NCBI GenBank assembly: GCA_910574185.1
Contig: CAJSZQ010000012.1
Span: 49,385-113,384, forward strand
Reading direction: 5' to 3'
DNA: 64,000 nt
Source: Lachnospiraceae bacterium
Lineage (GTDB): Bacteria > Bacillota > Clostridia > Lachnospirales > Lachnospiraceae
The position numbers and the translations under genes are program-made. Below are positions 53,326 through 62,738 of the stretch, one piece after another. Each line of letters starts with the position of its first letter. Position 1 is the stretch's first letter. The notes below the pieces were generated by a model that was not told where the DNA came from, ran no database searches, and saw only the letters and a list, made by a program, of their open reading frames with translations.

Positions 53326-54504
53326 TTATAACGCCATCCTATAGATTGCCAGCATATCTTCTTCCCTGAGAATTTTCGCAGATCCCTTCTCGTTATTGCA
53401 GGCTGCGGCGCACTTGCGAGCCATCTCTTTTAACTGTTCATCTGTCGGCTCAATACCAAGCTCCCGGATTGTAACCGGCATATGAATCTCCCGGTAGAAA
53501 TCTTCCATAGCTTCAATTCCCTTCAGCGCTATCTCTTCATCCGTACCTTCCTCTTTTACCCCCATTACATTCAGGGCATAACGTTTGAATCTTGGCAGAC
53601 AATCCTTATATACATATCTTGCCCAGCTTCCCCAGATTGCTGCAAGCCCTGCGCCATGAGCCACGTCAAACATGCCGCCTATCTCGTGCTCCAGCGCATG
53701 AGACGAAAAGTCTCCTCCGTCGTTGCCGCATCCGGTCAGACCGTTGTGTGCAAGGCTCCCCGCCCACATTACTTCCGCCCTTGCGTCATAATTATCCGGC
53801 TCTTTCACCAGAATCTTTGCATTGGTAAGTACTGTTCTAAGCAGCGCTTCTGCTATGCTGTCTGTAATCTCCATATTACCGCCGTTGGTAAAATACCGCT
53901 CCATGGTATGCATCATGATATCCGTACAGCCACAAGCCGTCTGGTAATCCGGCAGAGTCATGGTAAGCTCTGGATTCATAATCGCAAATTTCGGTCTCCC
54001 ATAATCACAGTTGTATCCACGTTTGTTCCAGTCTTCTTCCCTTGTAATAACAGAGGAATTGCTCATTTCACTTCCGGTAGCCGAAAGGGTAAGGACTACG
54101 CCGACAGGCAGGCATCCCTTTGCCTGACGCTTCTTACAGTAAAAGTCCCATACGTCGCCTTCATTTACCACGCCATAACCGATGGCCTTTCCAGAATCAA
54201 TGGCGCTTCCTCCGCCCACTGCAAGAATAAAGTCAACGCCTTCTTTCTTACACAGTTCAATCCCTTCGTATACCAGGCTAAGTCTTGGATTGGGAACTGC
54301 GCCGCCCAGCTCAATATAGTTCACATGATATTCGTCCAGAGACTTCTTCACTCTGTCCAATAAACCGGAGCGAATTACGCTACCCTTTCCATAATGGATT
54401 AATACCTTTTTGCAGTTCTGCTCCGCCACAAGCTGTCCGACTTTTGTCTCTGTTCCTCTGCCGAACAGGACCTTTGTAGGCGTAAAATACTCAAAATTAT
54501 ACAT
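53326..54504 (-). CDS. Iron-containing alcohol dehydrogenase (butanol dehydrogenase type)
   Basis: 392 residues of the group III iron-ADH family. N-terminal TPTKVLFGRGTE and the nucleotide-binding GGGSAIDSGKAIG near residue 95-105. Metal ligands in the HTMERYF and HALEHEIGG..VAHGAGLA segments are intact. Reduces aldehydes such as butyraldehyde with NAD(P)H. Monocistronic, with its own terminator. Confidence 0.94.
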   Translation of the reverse strand: MYNFEYFTPTKVLFGRGTETKVGQLVAEQNCKKVLIHYGKGSVIRSGLLDRVKKSLDEYHVNYIELGGAVPNPRLSLVYEGIELCKKEGVDFILAVGGGSAIDSGKAIGYGVVNEGDVWDFYCKKRQAKGCLPVGVVLTLSATGSEMSNSSVITREEDWNKRGYNCDYGRPKFAIMNPELTMTLPDYQTACGCTDIMMHTMERYFTNGGNMEITDSIAEALLRTVLTNAKILVKEPDNYDARAEVMWAGSLAHNGLTGCGNDGGDFSSHALEHEIGGMFDVAHGAGLAAIWGSWARYVYKDCLPRFKRYALNVMGVKEEGTDEEIALKGIEAMEDFYREIHMPVTIRELGIEPTDEQLKEMARKCAAACNNEKGSAKILREEDMLAIYRMAL

Positions 54505-54531
54505 TTTAGTCCCTTCTTTCCTAAATTACTC

Positions 54532-54900
54532 TCATGACCCATTGCGCTTATTCATACCCACTGGGTATCCTCTATCCAGATTCATGAATACAGGAATCTC
54601 CGCTCTGCTTTCTGAACTAAATCGATTCCTGTTCTCCCGGAAATCCTTCTTAATCCGCACAGACAGAAATGTTTGCATCGGTGTCATAAGGCCTCTGGCT
54701 CTATCATACCCCTTAACAGAAAAGAATGCAATCTCATATCCTACTTTGGATTTCTTTTCATCAATCCATGCATCCGGCGCAAATGGTAACACCTCACGCT
54801 TAAAATATTCTTTTATATTTTCTTTCAGCAGAACATTTTCTATATCTCGTAAAGAAGTATTCGGTTGCTTTTTACCTTTTTTAGCACAGGCTCTCCATTT
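54532..54900 (-). pseudogene. Type I restriction-modification methylase subunit M (HsdM), C-terminal remnant
   Basis: The open minus-strand frame reads SLRDIENVLLKENIKEYFKR followed by EVLPFAPDAWIDEKKSKVGY, the conserved tail of HsdM-type N6-adenine methylases. After ~55 residues the similarity ends and the frame runs into unrelated sequence to a stop at 54532. The methylase core and the partner S and R subunits are absent. First of several gene fragments in this region. Confidence 0.6.
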
Positions 54901-55019
54901 TCACCTCAGAGCGGACGTTCCACCGTAATACATCCTTCATTCTTCTACATACACTTTCTCCAGAAATCGCATATAATTTGTCAGAAAGCATTTGGATAAT
55001 TTTGCAAACAGGGCGTTAA

Positions 55020-55106
55020 TCGCCCTGTGATATTGGTTTGCCCCATTTCATTTGTCAGCGTGGAAGTTCCAACCTTTACAATAATTCTGTTATGATACAA
55101 ATTCAT
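55020..55106 (-). pseudogene. proB: Glutamate 5-kinase (ProB), N-terminal remnant
   Basis: ATG at 55106 with ribosome site GAGGTG, then RIIVKVGTSTLTNEMGQTNI, the strongly conserved opening of ProB (ATP-binding KVGTSTLT). Similarity stops after about 22 residues; the frame is followed by a stop. The rest of the kinase is not in the window. Confidence 0.65.
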
Positions 55107-55199
55107 TTCACACCTCAATAATAACTGCCTCATGCTTTGCAAACGGCAGAATTTTTTTTATTATCAATTCGGTTTTTATCTTCATATACCCTGTTGTCG

Positions 55200-55480
55200 T
55201 TCCGTCACTGCAACCGTAATACTCCCCGTCCAAAACTTCTTTGTCAAACTACTGGTAGTGTTACCGGAAACACACCCTCTTGCTGACTGTGACCGATTTC
55301 CAGTCAATGCCCTTTGCGATTATCCTTTTATGCTTTTGGAAAAAGGCGCAAAAGCGGAAATATCAGAAATATTTGAAAAATGCAACCTCGCCCCCAAAAT
55401 TCATTTTACAACATGGGATGACTACGCCATTATGTCAATGGTTGAAAGCGGATTAGGTATCAGCATACTTCCGCGAGCGT
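55200..55480 (+). pseudogene. LysR-family regulator, C-terminal remnant
   Basis: The plus-strand frame reads LLVVLPETHPLADCDRFPVN...FMLLEKGAKAEISEIFEKCN...MSMVESGLGISILPRA, the second half of a LysR effector-binding domain. The HTH domain and the first half are missing, and the frame leaves the family at about 55480. It is on the opposite strand to the surrounding fragments. Confidence 0.7.
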
Positions 55481-55590
55481 GCCAGAGCCATGGAGGATAC
55501 CACCAGAAGAAGGATTCCGTCCAGGCTTAAGGATATTGCAATACTCACTGACTTTTTGCGGTCGTGCTGAAAGTCTGCAACTCCCATGGA
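55453..55590 (-). pseudogene. FtsX-family ABC permease remnant
   Basis: Minus-strand reading RKKHRKLSPVSMGVADFQHD and KKSVSIAISLSLDGILLLVV, typical of the segment and transmembrane helix that begin the second half of FtsX/MacB-type permeases. Only about 45 residues remain, fused in frame to the alcohol dehydrogenase remnant upstream and running into the LysR piece downstream. Confidence 0.55.
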
Positions 55591-55639
55591 TACGGGACTT
55601 AGTTTCCGGTGTTTCTTCCTGCTGCGAATCTTTTCCTGC

Positions 55640-55916
55640 CCTGTGAGGAAACGCACTTCTTCCATTGCAAAAATCCCGGCTGTCATTTGATATTTTGGCA
55701 ATGTCATAGTAAATACCGGATTAAGGACAGCAAACATCGGAAATACATTGTCACCAAATACATGTCCGATTTTCAACTTACTTTCATGATTCGTAATTAC
55801 AGCCCCACCATTATGATATTCGTTCCGTATTTTGACAATTCTTCATTTAAATACTGCAAAGACTCTTTACCAAAATATAATTTTGTCGGATTTGAAAATT
55901 CAATATTTCCTAACAT
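55640..55916 (-). pseudogene. Iron-containing alcohol dehydrogenase, broken copy
   Basis: Begins at ATG 55916 with a strong AGGAGG site: NIEFSNPTKLYFGKESLQYL, then a stop after 40 residues. A second piece in another frame (VFGDNVFPMFAVLNPVFTMT, then LPKYQMTAG) belongs to the substrate/metal region. The ~120 residues between them, and the C-terminal half, are gone. Third iron-ADH locus of this window, flanked by intact copies. Confidence 0.8.
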
Positions 55917-55943
55917 TATCGTACCTCCTGATTTCTGCTTTTA

Positions 55944-56492
55944 CTATTCTAAGGAAAATACCACAGAAGTATTTCCATTCCCAAATATCCCCTGCAATTC
56001 CTCCTGGCTCATTCCTTCTATCTTTCCAAGCCTTGTATAACTCCAGGAATTCGAACCATAAAAGATTGTTACTGAATTCCCCTGATACAACATAACATCA
56101 CCTGGTTCTGTAGAAATCTGTTCATCATTGGCAGGTAAGCTCTCACTAAGAGAGCCTACTTGCTCAAACCCACCATATTCTTTAGTTTCTACTGTAAATG
56201 ATCCGGATGCTGCCATTTCCCGAAATGCGGTTGCAGAAGCGTTATCAGCCAGCGTCATGGTCATCGTTGTATTTCCTACTGTAATATACATCCTATTTTC
56301 CTCACTTCCCAAATTCTCCTCAACATCTGTTTCTACCGAGGTCTCTTTTGTTTCACCGCCAGTCTCTTTATCCACAGTTTCTGTCTGTTCCATATCTGAA
56401 TTTACCGTCTCCGGGGATTCATGGTTTCTGCCACATCCTGCTAATAATACCAGCATCGCAACGAACAAAACAAAATAAGATACTTTTTTCAT
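55944..56492 (-). CDS. Lipoprotein with cyclophilin-like fold
   Basis: 182 residues. Lipobox LVLLAGC near residue 14-20, a Thr/Glu-rich linker, and a ~115-residue C-terminal domain (MYITVGNTTMTMTLADNASA..EEVMLYQGNSVTIFYG-like) that matches the cyclophilin-like fold of small Clostridial proteins. No known activity. Start at the ATG after AGGAGA. It follows the DUF3737 gene closely. Confidence 0.78.
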   Translation of the reverse strand: MKKVSYFVLFVAMLVLLAGCGRNHESPETVNSDMEQTETVDKETGGETKETSVETDVEENLGSEENRMYITVGNTTMTMTLADNASATAFREMAASGSFTVETKEYGGFEQVGSLSESLPANDEQISTEPGDVMLYQGNSVTIFYGSNSWSYTRLGKIEGMSQEELQGIFGNGNTSVVFSLE

Positions 56493-56503
56493 GCCCTTCT
56501 CTC

Positions 56504-57352
56504 CTACGCACACTCTGCTTTTGTTATCAAAATTTCTTCTTTCGCATTTTCATCATCCACAATCATTTCACCGACAGCCGGTACATAAATATGACCGCTC
56601 AAAGGATTTTTAATACTGTCGATTGGGACTGTAAGAGTTGCCTCTACATCTGATTTTTCAAAACTGAGGTCGCATCCTGCCATCTCACAGTTAATCAGTT
56701 TTAGATTTTTACAATAACAAAGCGGCTGCGTACCGATAATCTTACAATTTTCAAAAGTCACATTCTCACAATACCATGCAAGATACTCACCTTTTACCAC
56801 GCTGTTTCTGACAACCACATTTTTGGCATGCCAGAATGCATCTTTTGTATCAAAGTTACAGTTTTCAAATACAGAATCTTCAATGTACTGGAACGAATAT
56901 TTTCCTTTCAGACTCACATTGTCAAAATGCAGATGATCGGAACGCATCATGAAATATTCGCTTTCTGCACTGGAATTTTCCATTTCAATTCCTCTGGTTG
57001 ACCAGCCAAACTCTGGTGAAATAATATCACATCCGTCCATCTTTACTCCTGAACATTCACGAAGTGCTTTGATTCCATGAAGTTTACTGTTTGTAATCTC
57101 CACATCATTTGTATACCAAAGCGCCGCACGACAAAGTTCAGTAAGCTCTGCCCCATCAATTTTTACTCTCTGATCGTGCCAGAATGGATAACGAAGATTG
57201 AAAAACACGTTTTCCACCTGAATATCCTTTGCTTCTTTAAAAGCGCTTTCTCCGTCTGCCGGACCGTCAAATCTGCAATCTTTTACCAAAAGATTTCTGC
57301 TTCCATATAACGCTCTCTCTTCATCAAATGTTTTGTTCTTAATTACTTCCAT
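56504..57352 (-). CDS. DUF3737 family right-handed beta-helix protein
   Basis: 282 residues. Regular repeats (FENCNFDTKDAFWHAKNVVV, then RNSVVKGEYLAWYCENVTF) typical of a parallel beta helix. The family DUF3737 is recognised from the opening KNKTFDEERALYGSRNLLVK. Carbohydrate processing or hydrogenase-related roles have been guessed for the family, but nothing is settled. Start at ATG 57352, after AAGGAG. Confidence 0.87.
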   Translation of the reverse strand: MEVIKNKTFDEERALYGSRNLLVKDCRFDGPADGESAFKEAKDIQVENVFFNLRYPFWHDQRVKIDGAELTELCRAALWYTNDVEITNSKLHGIKALRECSGVKMDGCDIISPEFGWSTRGIEMENSSAESEYFMMRSDHLHFDNVSLKGKYSFQYIEDSVFENCNFDTKDAFWHAKNVVVRNSVVKGEYLAWYCENVTFENCKIIGTQPLCYCKNLKLINCEMAGCDLSFEKSDVEATLTVPIDSIKNPLSGHIYVPAVGEMIVDDENAKEEILITKAECA

Positions 57353-57489
57353 GATTAAATCTCCTTTTCTTCTTTTAAATATTTGATTGATTTTGTAAAT
57401 TTCTAGATTTCTTACTTTTCTTTTCAAGAAACAGGTAAGTTCGGTAAGCATTCCCCACCTCATGATTCCTTTTAGCAGTAATTCAAGCA

Positions 57490-57852
57490 TTACTGTTTAC
57501 TCTCCGTCACTGACCAACCTTCAAAATCATCGTAATTATAAATTGGCAGTCTCCAATCTGAAGTTCCCACATGATATGCAACAGCTCTTGCAGTATCATT
57601 ATCTTCTAACTGCATCGTAAACATCTCTCCTCCATCACCAAGTCCCACCTGCAGCTGCGTGGCATCTGCCTGACTAAAATCCTGAATCTCATCAAAGTCT
57701 GAGCCTGCATCATTGTTTCTGCCGATTTCTTCTGTTCCACTGGAACTGTCATCCCAGGAACCGTTATTGCTTTCTTCTCGCCCACATCCTACTGCTATAC
57801 TCATCATGAGTACAAATGCCACTATTTTTTTCTTCATTGAAAATTTTTTCAT
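57490..57852 (-). pseudogene. Cyclophilin-like lipoprotein, truncated
   Basis: 120 residues from the ATG preceded by AAGGCGGAAAG. Lipobox SIAVGC, a short acidic linker, then the first half of the same cyclophilin-like domain as 55944-56492 (FTMQLEDNDTARAVAYHV..YDDFEGW). The frame stops where the second half of the domain should follow, so it is likely C-terminally truncated. Could be a functional short variant. Confidence 0.6.
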
Positions 57853-58086
57853 TTTACTTTCCGCCTTTCTTTCATTCTTGTTTTCTATCTTCACTATAAA
57901 GCATTTTTATCTGCATAACAAATACTTATATTGGATATGCTCACATGCTTATTTTCTATACTTAATCCGCAATTAGCATCATCAAATCCATGCGTTTCAT
58001 CTTTCCGGACAATAACCAGGAAAATGTCGTAAACAGTGCAACTTTTTTCTAGTGTTATAATTGTTCTTATATTTGTCGTATAGAAA

Positions 58087-58113
58087 AAGCAGGCTCCGAT
58101 GAAGAACCTGCTT
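58087..58113 (-). terminator. Intrinsic terminator of the reductase cassette
   Basis: AAGCAGG (58087-58093) / CCTGCTT (58107-58113), with a T-rich tail on the minus strand, 19 bases beyond the alcohol dehydrogenase gene. Confidence 0.75.
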
Positions 58114-58131
58114 AGACTTTTATCATTAAAT

Positions 58132-59313
58132 TTACAGACACATTTTGAAAATATTTTCTACATCCTCTGTTGTCAATGTCGTAAGACTATGAAGTACACC
58201 CCCACAATTTTCTGTAGCTTTTACTGCCATATCATGAAGTTTCGTTTCTTCTACACCAAACGCAGACAGTCTACTTTCCAGTCCCATCTGATGATAAAGC
58301 CAATCGCCTAATGCCTCTATGGTCTTTTGCGCCCCGTCTATGGCTTTTAACCCTTTCTCAATACAAAAAACTTCTTGCCCAAAATGATAGAATACCGAAG
58401 CTGTTTCTTCACTTAAAATATATTGCATCCATCTTGGAAATAAAATAGCTATACCATGTCCATGAGAAATCTCATAAAATGCGGCAATTCCATACTCTGT
58501 CATATGTAATGCCATATCCTGTACGACTCCTACATCCATGATACCTCCAGTGATCATCGCAGAAATCCAGGAAAGATTTTGTCTTGCCTCTACATTTTCC
58601 GGTTCATTTACTGCAATCGTTCCATATTTCACAACATTTTTTGCCATAACTTCCATCATCTCACTGACAAATTCGATTTTGTGATCTTTCACAAAATATC
58701 GGATTTCCATAATATGAGAGAAAATATCTGCTACTCCTACTGCCGTCTGGTATTTTCCCACTGTATAGGTGATTTCCGGATCAATAAATGCAACCGTCGG
58801 CTGGTAGCCTGGATGCCATGGATCTAACTTCTCATTTGTATCTGCATTAGAAATAACTGCCCATGCGTCATTTTCAGAACCTGCAGACGCCATAGTCGGA
58901 AGAACAATTAACGGAAGCGCTCTTGGCTCATCTACTTTTTTAGTCACAAGATCCCAACAATCACCCTCGTAAAAGTGCGCCTGTGCCACAACTTTTGCAG
59001 CATCAATAACAGAGCCGCCGCCCACTGCAATAATCACATTGCAGTCATTGTCACGACTGATTTTGGCGGCACGATTTACGGAAGTATATTGTGGGTTAGG
59101 TTCAATTCCTGCACATTCAGACACCTGAATATTCGCATCGCCTAACACTTTCATAATCTTATCATAAAATCCGGTCTTTTTAATAGAACCGCCTCCATAT
59201 ATAAGAATTGCTTTATCCCCGTACTTTTTCACCTCTTCTGAAAGATGTATAAGCTGCTCATTGCCAAAATAAATCTTTGTTGGATTATAATATACAAAAT
59301 TATTTACTTTCAT
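58132..59313 (-). CDS. Iron-containing alcohol dehydrogenase
   Basis: 393 residues, group III family: NPTKIYFGNEQLIHL, nucleotide loop GGGSVIDAAKVVA, and metal-binding histidines in FSHIMEIRYF and YEISHGHGIAILF. It is about equally far from the copy at 53326-54504 as family members usually are, so not a recent duplicate. Last gene of the OYE-MFS-ADH run (14-base gap to the MFS gene). Likely reduces an aldehyde or ketone generated in that pathway. Confidence 0.92.
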   Translation of the reverse strand: MKVNNFVYYNPTKIYFGNEQLIHLSEEVKKYGDKAILIYGGGSIKKTGFYDKIMKVLGDANIQVSECAGIEPNPQYTSVNRAAKISRDNDCNVIIAVGGGSVIDAAKVVAQAHFYEGDCWDLVTKKVDEPRALPLIVLPTMASAGSENDAWAVISNADTNEKLDPWHPGYQPTVAFIDPEITYTVGKYQTAVGVADIFSHIMEIRYFVKDHKIEFVSEMMEVMAKNVVKYGTIAVNEPENVEARQNLSWISAMITGGIMDVGVVQDMALHMTEYGIAAFYEISHGHGIAILFPRWMQYILSEETASVFYHFGQEVFCIEKGLKAIDGAQKTIEALGDWLYHQMGLESRLSAFGVEETKLHDMAVKATENCGGVLHSLTTLTTEDVENIFKMCL

Positions 59314-59327
59314 GGTATTTTTCTCCT

Positions 59328-60512
59328 TTATTCACTTCTTTTTCTTTTTATTTCTATCATTGACCAGATAACTGCAAATACAACTACAATCATAAGTCCA
59401 ATCTGACAAGGAAGTCTTGGATCTGCGTTACCTGTGAGTTCTGCAACTCCTGTAATATAAAAACTGGTAAGGAAACATCCCAAATTCATGCCGCTAATAA
59501 ACAATGCTGATGCCATACTTTGTTTACTTGCAGGAACATACTGTGAAAAACTATTGATGATTCCTGGCCATACAGTCTGTACAGAGATACCACAAATCAC
59601 AACGCCTGCCACAATCATTGCTATATGATTTCCAAAACTAAAGATTGCAGTTCCAATTGCCCAGAATACAAGTCCTACTGGAATTACATATTTCCCTGTT
59701 GCTTTATATACTTTTGCAAAAATGATTCCTGCAATCGCATTTCCAATTGTAAAGAGTGAAGAAATAATACCAGTCACTGCTCCTGCTCCTAATCCTTCTT
59801 GTTCCACAATTGCAGACATATTCAGAAGCACCGGATAAAATGCAAAGAATACAACCATAAATAGGCCCGATGTTATCACTGCAAGCATTGGTAATTTCTC
59901 ATTCTTCGCATCCTTAATTTCTACTTGCTCACTTTCTTCAATCTTTTCTGGTTCCTTTAAGAATATTACTACCAATATAAGCGGTACAATTAAAATTCCA
60001 TGTACCAGCCAGACATAAGAGGCATCCATATCACATACAGTTCCTGACACCAGCATATAAAAAATTGCCCCACAAGACATAGCTACCGTTGCTTTTCCTA
60101 AAATTGCCGGACGCTCATTATCGTTAAACAACTTTAACGCAAGCGTACTCTGAAGCGGAAAACCAAGCCCGATACAGAAACCAACAATGATTCTTAAAAT
60201 TAATACAACTGTAAAATTCGTGATAAAATATGGAAGCACTCCAGCGATTACAATTCCGCCTAGCGAAATTACTGCCATCTGCTTAAATCCTATTTCCTTT
60301 CCAAGTACAGCGCCAGCAAGCAGTGAACCTGGAATCATAAACAAAGATGAAATTGTGGAAAGCATAAGTACTGTACCATATTCGATATCCGGATACAAAT
60401 TGGTTGCGATTGAATTCATAGCCGGACTCATGATAAAGATAACATTTGCAGCAAAATAAACTGCTAATACACTGATAAAATTCCCAGTTCTCTCATTCAT
60501 TTTCATATTCAT
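59328..60512 (-). CDS. MFS transporter
   Basis: 394 residues with twelve hydrophobic segments and MFS loop-like residues around FLIPGSLLAGAVLGKEIG. No antibiotic-efflux signature is evident. Located between the reductase (12 bases upstream) and the dehydrogenase, so it most likely imports or exports their substrate. Start preceded by AAAGGAGGG. Confidence 0.88.
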   Translation of the reverse strand: MNMKMNERTGNFISVLAVYFAANVIFIMSPAMNSIATNLYPDIEYGTVLMLSTISSLFMIPGSLLAGAVLGKEIGFKQMAVISLGGIVIAGVLPYFITNFTVVLILRIIVGFCIGLGFPLQSTLALKLFNDNERPAILGKATVAMSCGAIFYMLVSGTVCDMDASYVWLVHGILIVPLILVVIFLKEPEKIEESEQVEIKDAKNEKLPMLAVITSGLFMVVFFAFYPVLLNMSAIVEQEGLGAGAVTGIISSLFTIGNAIAGIIFAKVYKATGKYVIPVGLVFWAIGTAIFSFGNHIAMIVAGVVICGISVQTVWPGIINSFSQYVPASKQSMASALFISGMNLGCFLTSFYITGVAELTGNADPRLPCQIGLMIVVVFAVIWSMIEIKRKRSE

Positions 60513-60524
60513 TCCACCCTCCTT

Positions 60525-62465
60525 TTAAATACTCATCGCAACCGTTACAGATTCATGAGTTGCCGCATACACTTTTCCGGCTTTCTTCGCATCACCAATT
60601 ACATAGACTTCTTTTATAAAATCTTTTACTGATTCTTCAAATGGATTATGATTTCTTGTTCCAAGTGCAAGAACTACACTATCAAAACCATCCAAAGTTT
60701 CAACCTCTGCATCTTTCTTTGTCAAATCCTTATAAGTCACACCATCTGGAAGAAATTCTTGAATTGCTGCATTAGCAAGCAACCTTACTTCATGATTTTT
60801 GAGTTCCTTTAAAAGCATTGGCTTTCCATATGGATCAAGGTCTGCAGCGATTTCCGGCTTCATCTCAATGACCGTAACATCTCTTCCCTGCTCTGCAAGG
60901 AAATCTGCTGTTTCTGCACCAATCAAGCCTCCACCCGCAACTAAGACTTTGTGCCCAGTTACCACTTTTCCAAGAAGCACATCACACGGATTCAAAATTT
61001 CTGCCTGTTCTAATCCCTTGATTGGTGGTGTCAAATTCTTACTTCCTGTTGCAATGACCAGTACATCTGGATTTAACTCTTTTACTTTTTCTGTCGTAAG
61101 TTCTGTATTTAGTAAGATATTTACACCATATTTCTTACACTGTCTGATATAATAGCCAATCATTTTTGCAATCGGACTCTTGGACGGTGGATAAGATGCC
61201 GATAAAAATGCCCCACCCAAGTAATTTTCTTTCTCAATCAAATCCACTTTATGTCCTCTCGCCGCAAGAATCCAGGCTGTCTGCAACCCTCCCGGTCCAC
61301 CGCCTGCAATGACTACATATTTTGGAGTTTCTGTTTTACTGGCAATATATTTATCTTCTGTACTATTAAATGGATTCACGACACAACTGATTGGTACATC
61401 ATCAAAAATGTTCATAATACATCCCTGACCACAACTGATACAAGGTATAATCTCATCCTGCTTTCCTTCCAACACTTTATTAGGAAAATGTGGTTCTGCA
61501 ATAGACTGCCTTCCAAAGGCTACCATGTCGGCACTTCCATCACGAATTGCTGTTTCTGCAATCTCTGCATCTGTATAGCGTCCTACAGTAATCACCGGAA
61601 TATTAACTATATTCTTAATCTGTGCCGCCGCATCTGTCTCATATCCCGGTGCTAAATAAGTAGAACCGATACAGTATGCAAGGCTGCCATATGTGGAAAT
61701 GCTTACATGAATCGCAGCCACACCTTCTTTTTCGCACATCTGACAAACCGCTTTTGTCTCCTGAATTTCACGTCCCCCGGTAATCATCTCTGTCCCACTG
61801 ATCCTTACAATTATCGGATAATCATCTCCGGCTTTTTCTTTAATATCCTTAAGTACAAGTCGTAAGAAACGCATTCTGTTATGTAAGGATCCACCGAATT
61901 CATCTGTTCTCTTATTCGCATGTCCAGATAAAAACTGAGCAATCAAATATCCATGCGATGCATGAAGCTCCACTGCGTCAAATCCTGCTTTCTTTCCTCT
62001 AAGAGCTGCATCTCCAAAAACTGATACCATTTCATATACTTCTTTGGCTGCCATTTCATGAGGCATAGTCTGGCACGATGGACAAGGTACTTTTGACGGC
62101 GCCACTACATTTTTACCACCTGTGTATTTGGTTTCTGTCTCTCTTCCACAATGTCTCAACTGTACCGCAATCTTAGCACCTTCTTTATGTACGGACTCGG
62201 TAAGCTCTTGGTAACTTGAAATTAATGAATCATCCCACATTCCACACTCATTTTCTAGAGAACGTCCTTCATAACTTACTGCAGAACATTCCATAATAAT
62301 AAGACCAAACCCACCTTTTGCCCGTTCCGTATAATAAGAAACCAAGGCATCTCCCGCTTCTCCATTGTGTTCTGCAAGATTTGTTCCCATTGCCGGAACT
62401 ACAAATCTGTTTTTTACTTCCATATTTCCAATGGAAATAGGTGTAAACATTTTTAGATTTTCCAT
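60525..62465 (-). CDS. Old Yellow Enzyme / 2,4-dienoyl-CoA reductase-type flavoenzyme
   Basis: 646 residues in the order FMN barrel (~1-340), iron-sulfur cluster (CISCGQGC with a fourth Cys in SCVVNPF, ~345-370), FAD (VIAGGGPGGLQTAWILAARG) and NAD(P) (VLVAGGGLIGAETADFLAEQ) domains. The family includes FadH, trimethylamine dehydrogenase and the BaiCD/BaiH enzymes that reduce enone groups. Reduction of an activated C=C bond (enoate, enone or steroid) is likely; the substrate is unknown. Ribosome site AAGGAGGG. Divergent from the TetR gene. Confidence 0.9.
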   Translation of the reverse strand: MENLKMFTPISIGNMEVKNRFVVPAMGTNLAEHNGEAGDALVSYYTERAKGGFGLIIMECSAVSYEGRSLENECGMWDDSLISSYQELTESVHKEGAKIAVQLRHCGRETETKYTGGKNVVAPSKVPCPSCQTMPHEMAAKEVYEMVSVFGDAALRGKKAGFDAVELHASHGYLIAQFLSGHANKRTDEFGGSLHNRMRFLRLVLKDIKEKAGDDYPIIVRISGTEMITGGREIQETKAVCQMCEKEGVAAIHVSISTYGSLAYCIGSTYLAPGYETDAAAQIKNIVNIPVITVGRYTDAEIAETAIRDGSADMVAFGRQSIAEPHFPNKVLEGKQDEIIPCISCGQGCIMNIFDDVPISCVVNPFNSTEDKYIASKTETPKYVVIAGGGPGGLQTAWILAARGHKVDLIEKENYLGGAFLSASYPPSKSPIAKMIGYYIRQCKKYGVNILLNTELTTEKVKELNPDVLVIATGSKNLTPPIKGLEQAEILNPCDVLLGKVVTGHKVLVAGGGLIGAETADFLAEQGRDVTVIEMKPEIAADLDPYGKPMLLKELKNHEVRLLANAAIQEFLPDGVTYKDLTKKDAEVETLDGFDSVVLALGTRNHNPFEESVKDFIKEVYVIGDAKKAGKVYAATHESVTVAMSI

Positions 62466-62618
62466 ATTTAACCGTCCCTCCTTATAAAAATTTATCTATG
62501 GTTTTATTCCTACGTATAGAATAATCTTTGTTAAAGTTTTTTCAATTTACAAACTCTCTTAAATATCTGCATATAGATATTTATATTCCATTGTCTATAT
62601 GAAGTTTTTTCTTATCTA

Positions 62619-62638
62619 TTTGTCCATATATAGACAAA
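62619..62638. promoter_or_regulatory. Palindromic operator between reductase and TetR genes
   Basis: TTTGTCCATATATAGACAAA, a 20-base palindrome with one mismatched pair, in the 273-base divergent intergenic region. A half-site-like TTGTCTATAT occurs at 62591-62600. The likely binding site of the adjoining TetR-family repressor. Confidence 0.65.
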
Positions 62639-62738
62639 CGCACCACAAATGTCAAAACTGATTTAAAAATATTTGAGACTGTTTATCCTGCAGTATGTTA
62701 AAATATAAATAATACTTGATTAGAAAAGGGGAATTAAA

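Noticed and set aside
54532..54900. Functional type I restriction-modification system
   Set aside because: Only the last part of HsdM is present; no S or R subunit and no methylase core.
60525..62465. Bile-acid 7-alpha-dehydroxylation (bai) operon
   Set aside because: The Old Yellow Enzyme resembles BaiCD/BaiH in domain order, but no other bai genes are present, so the substrate cannot be named.
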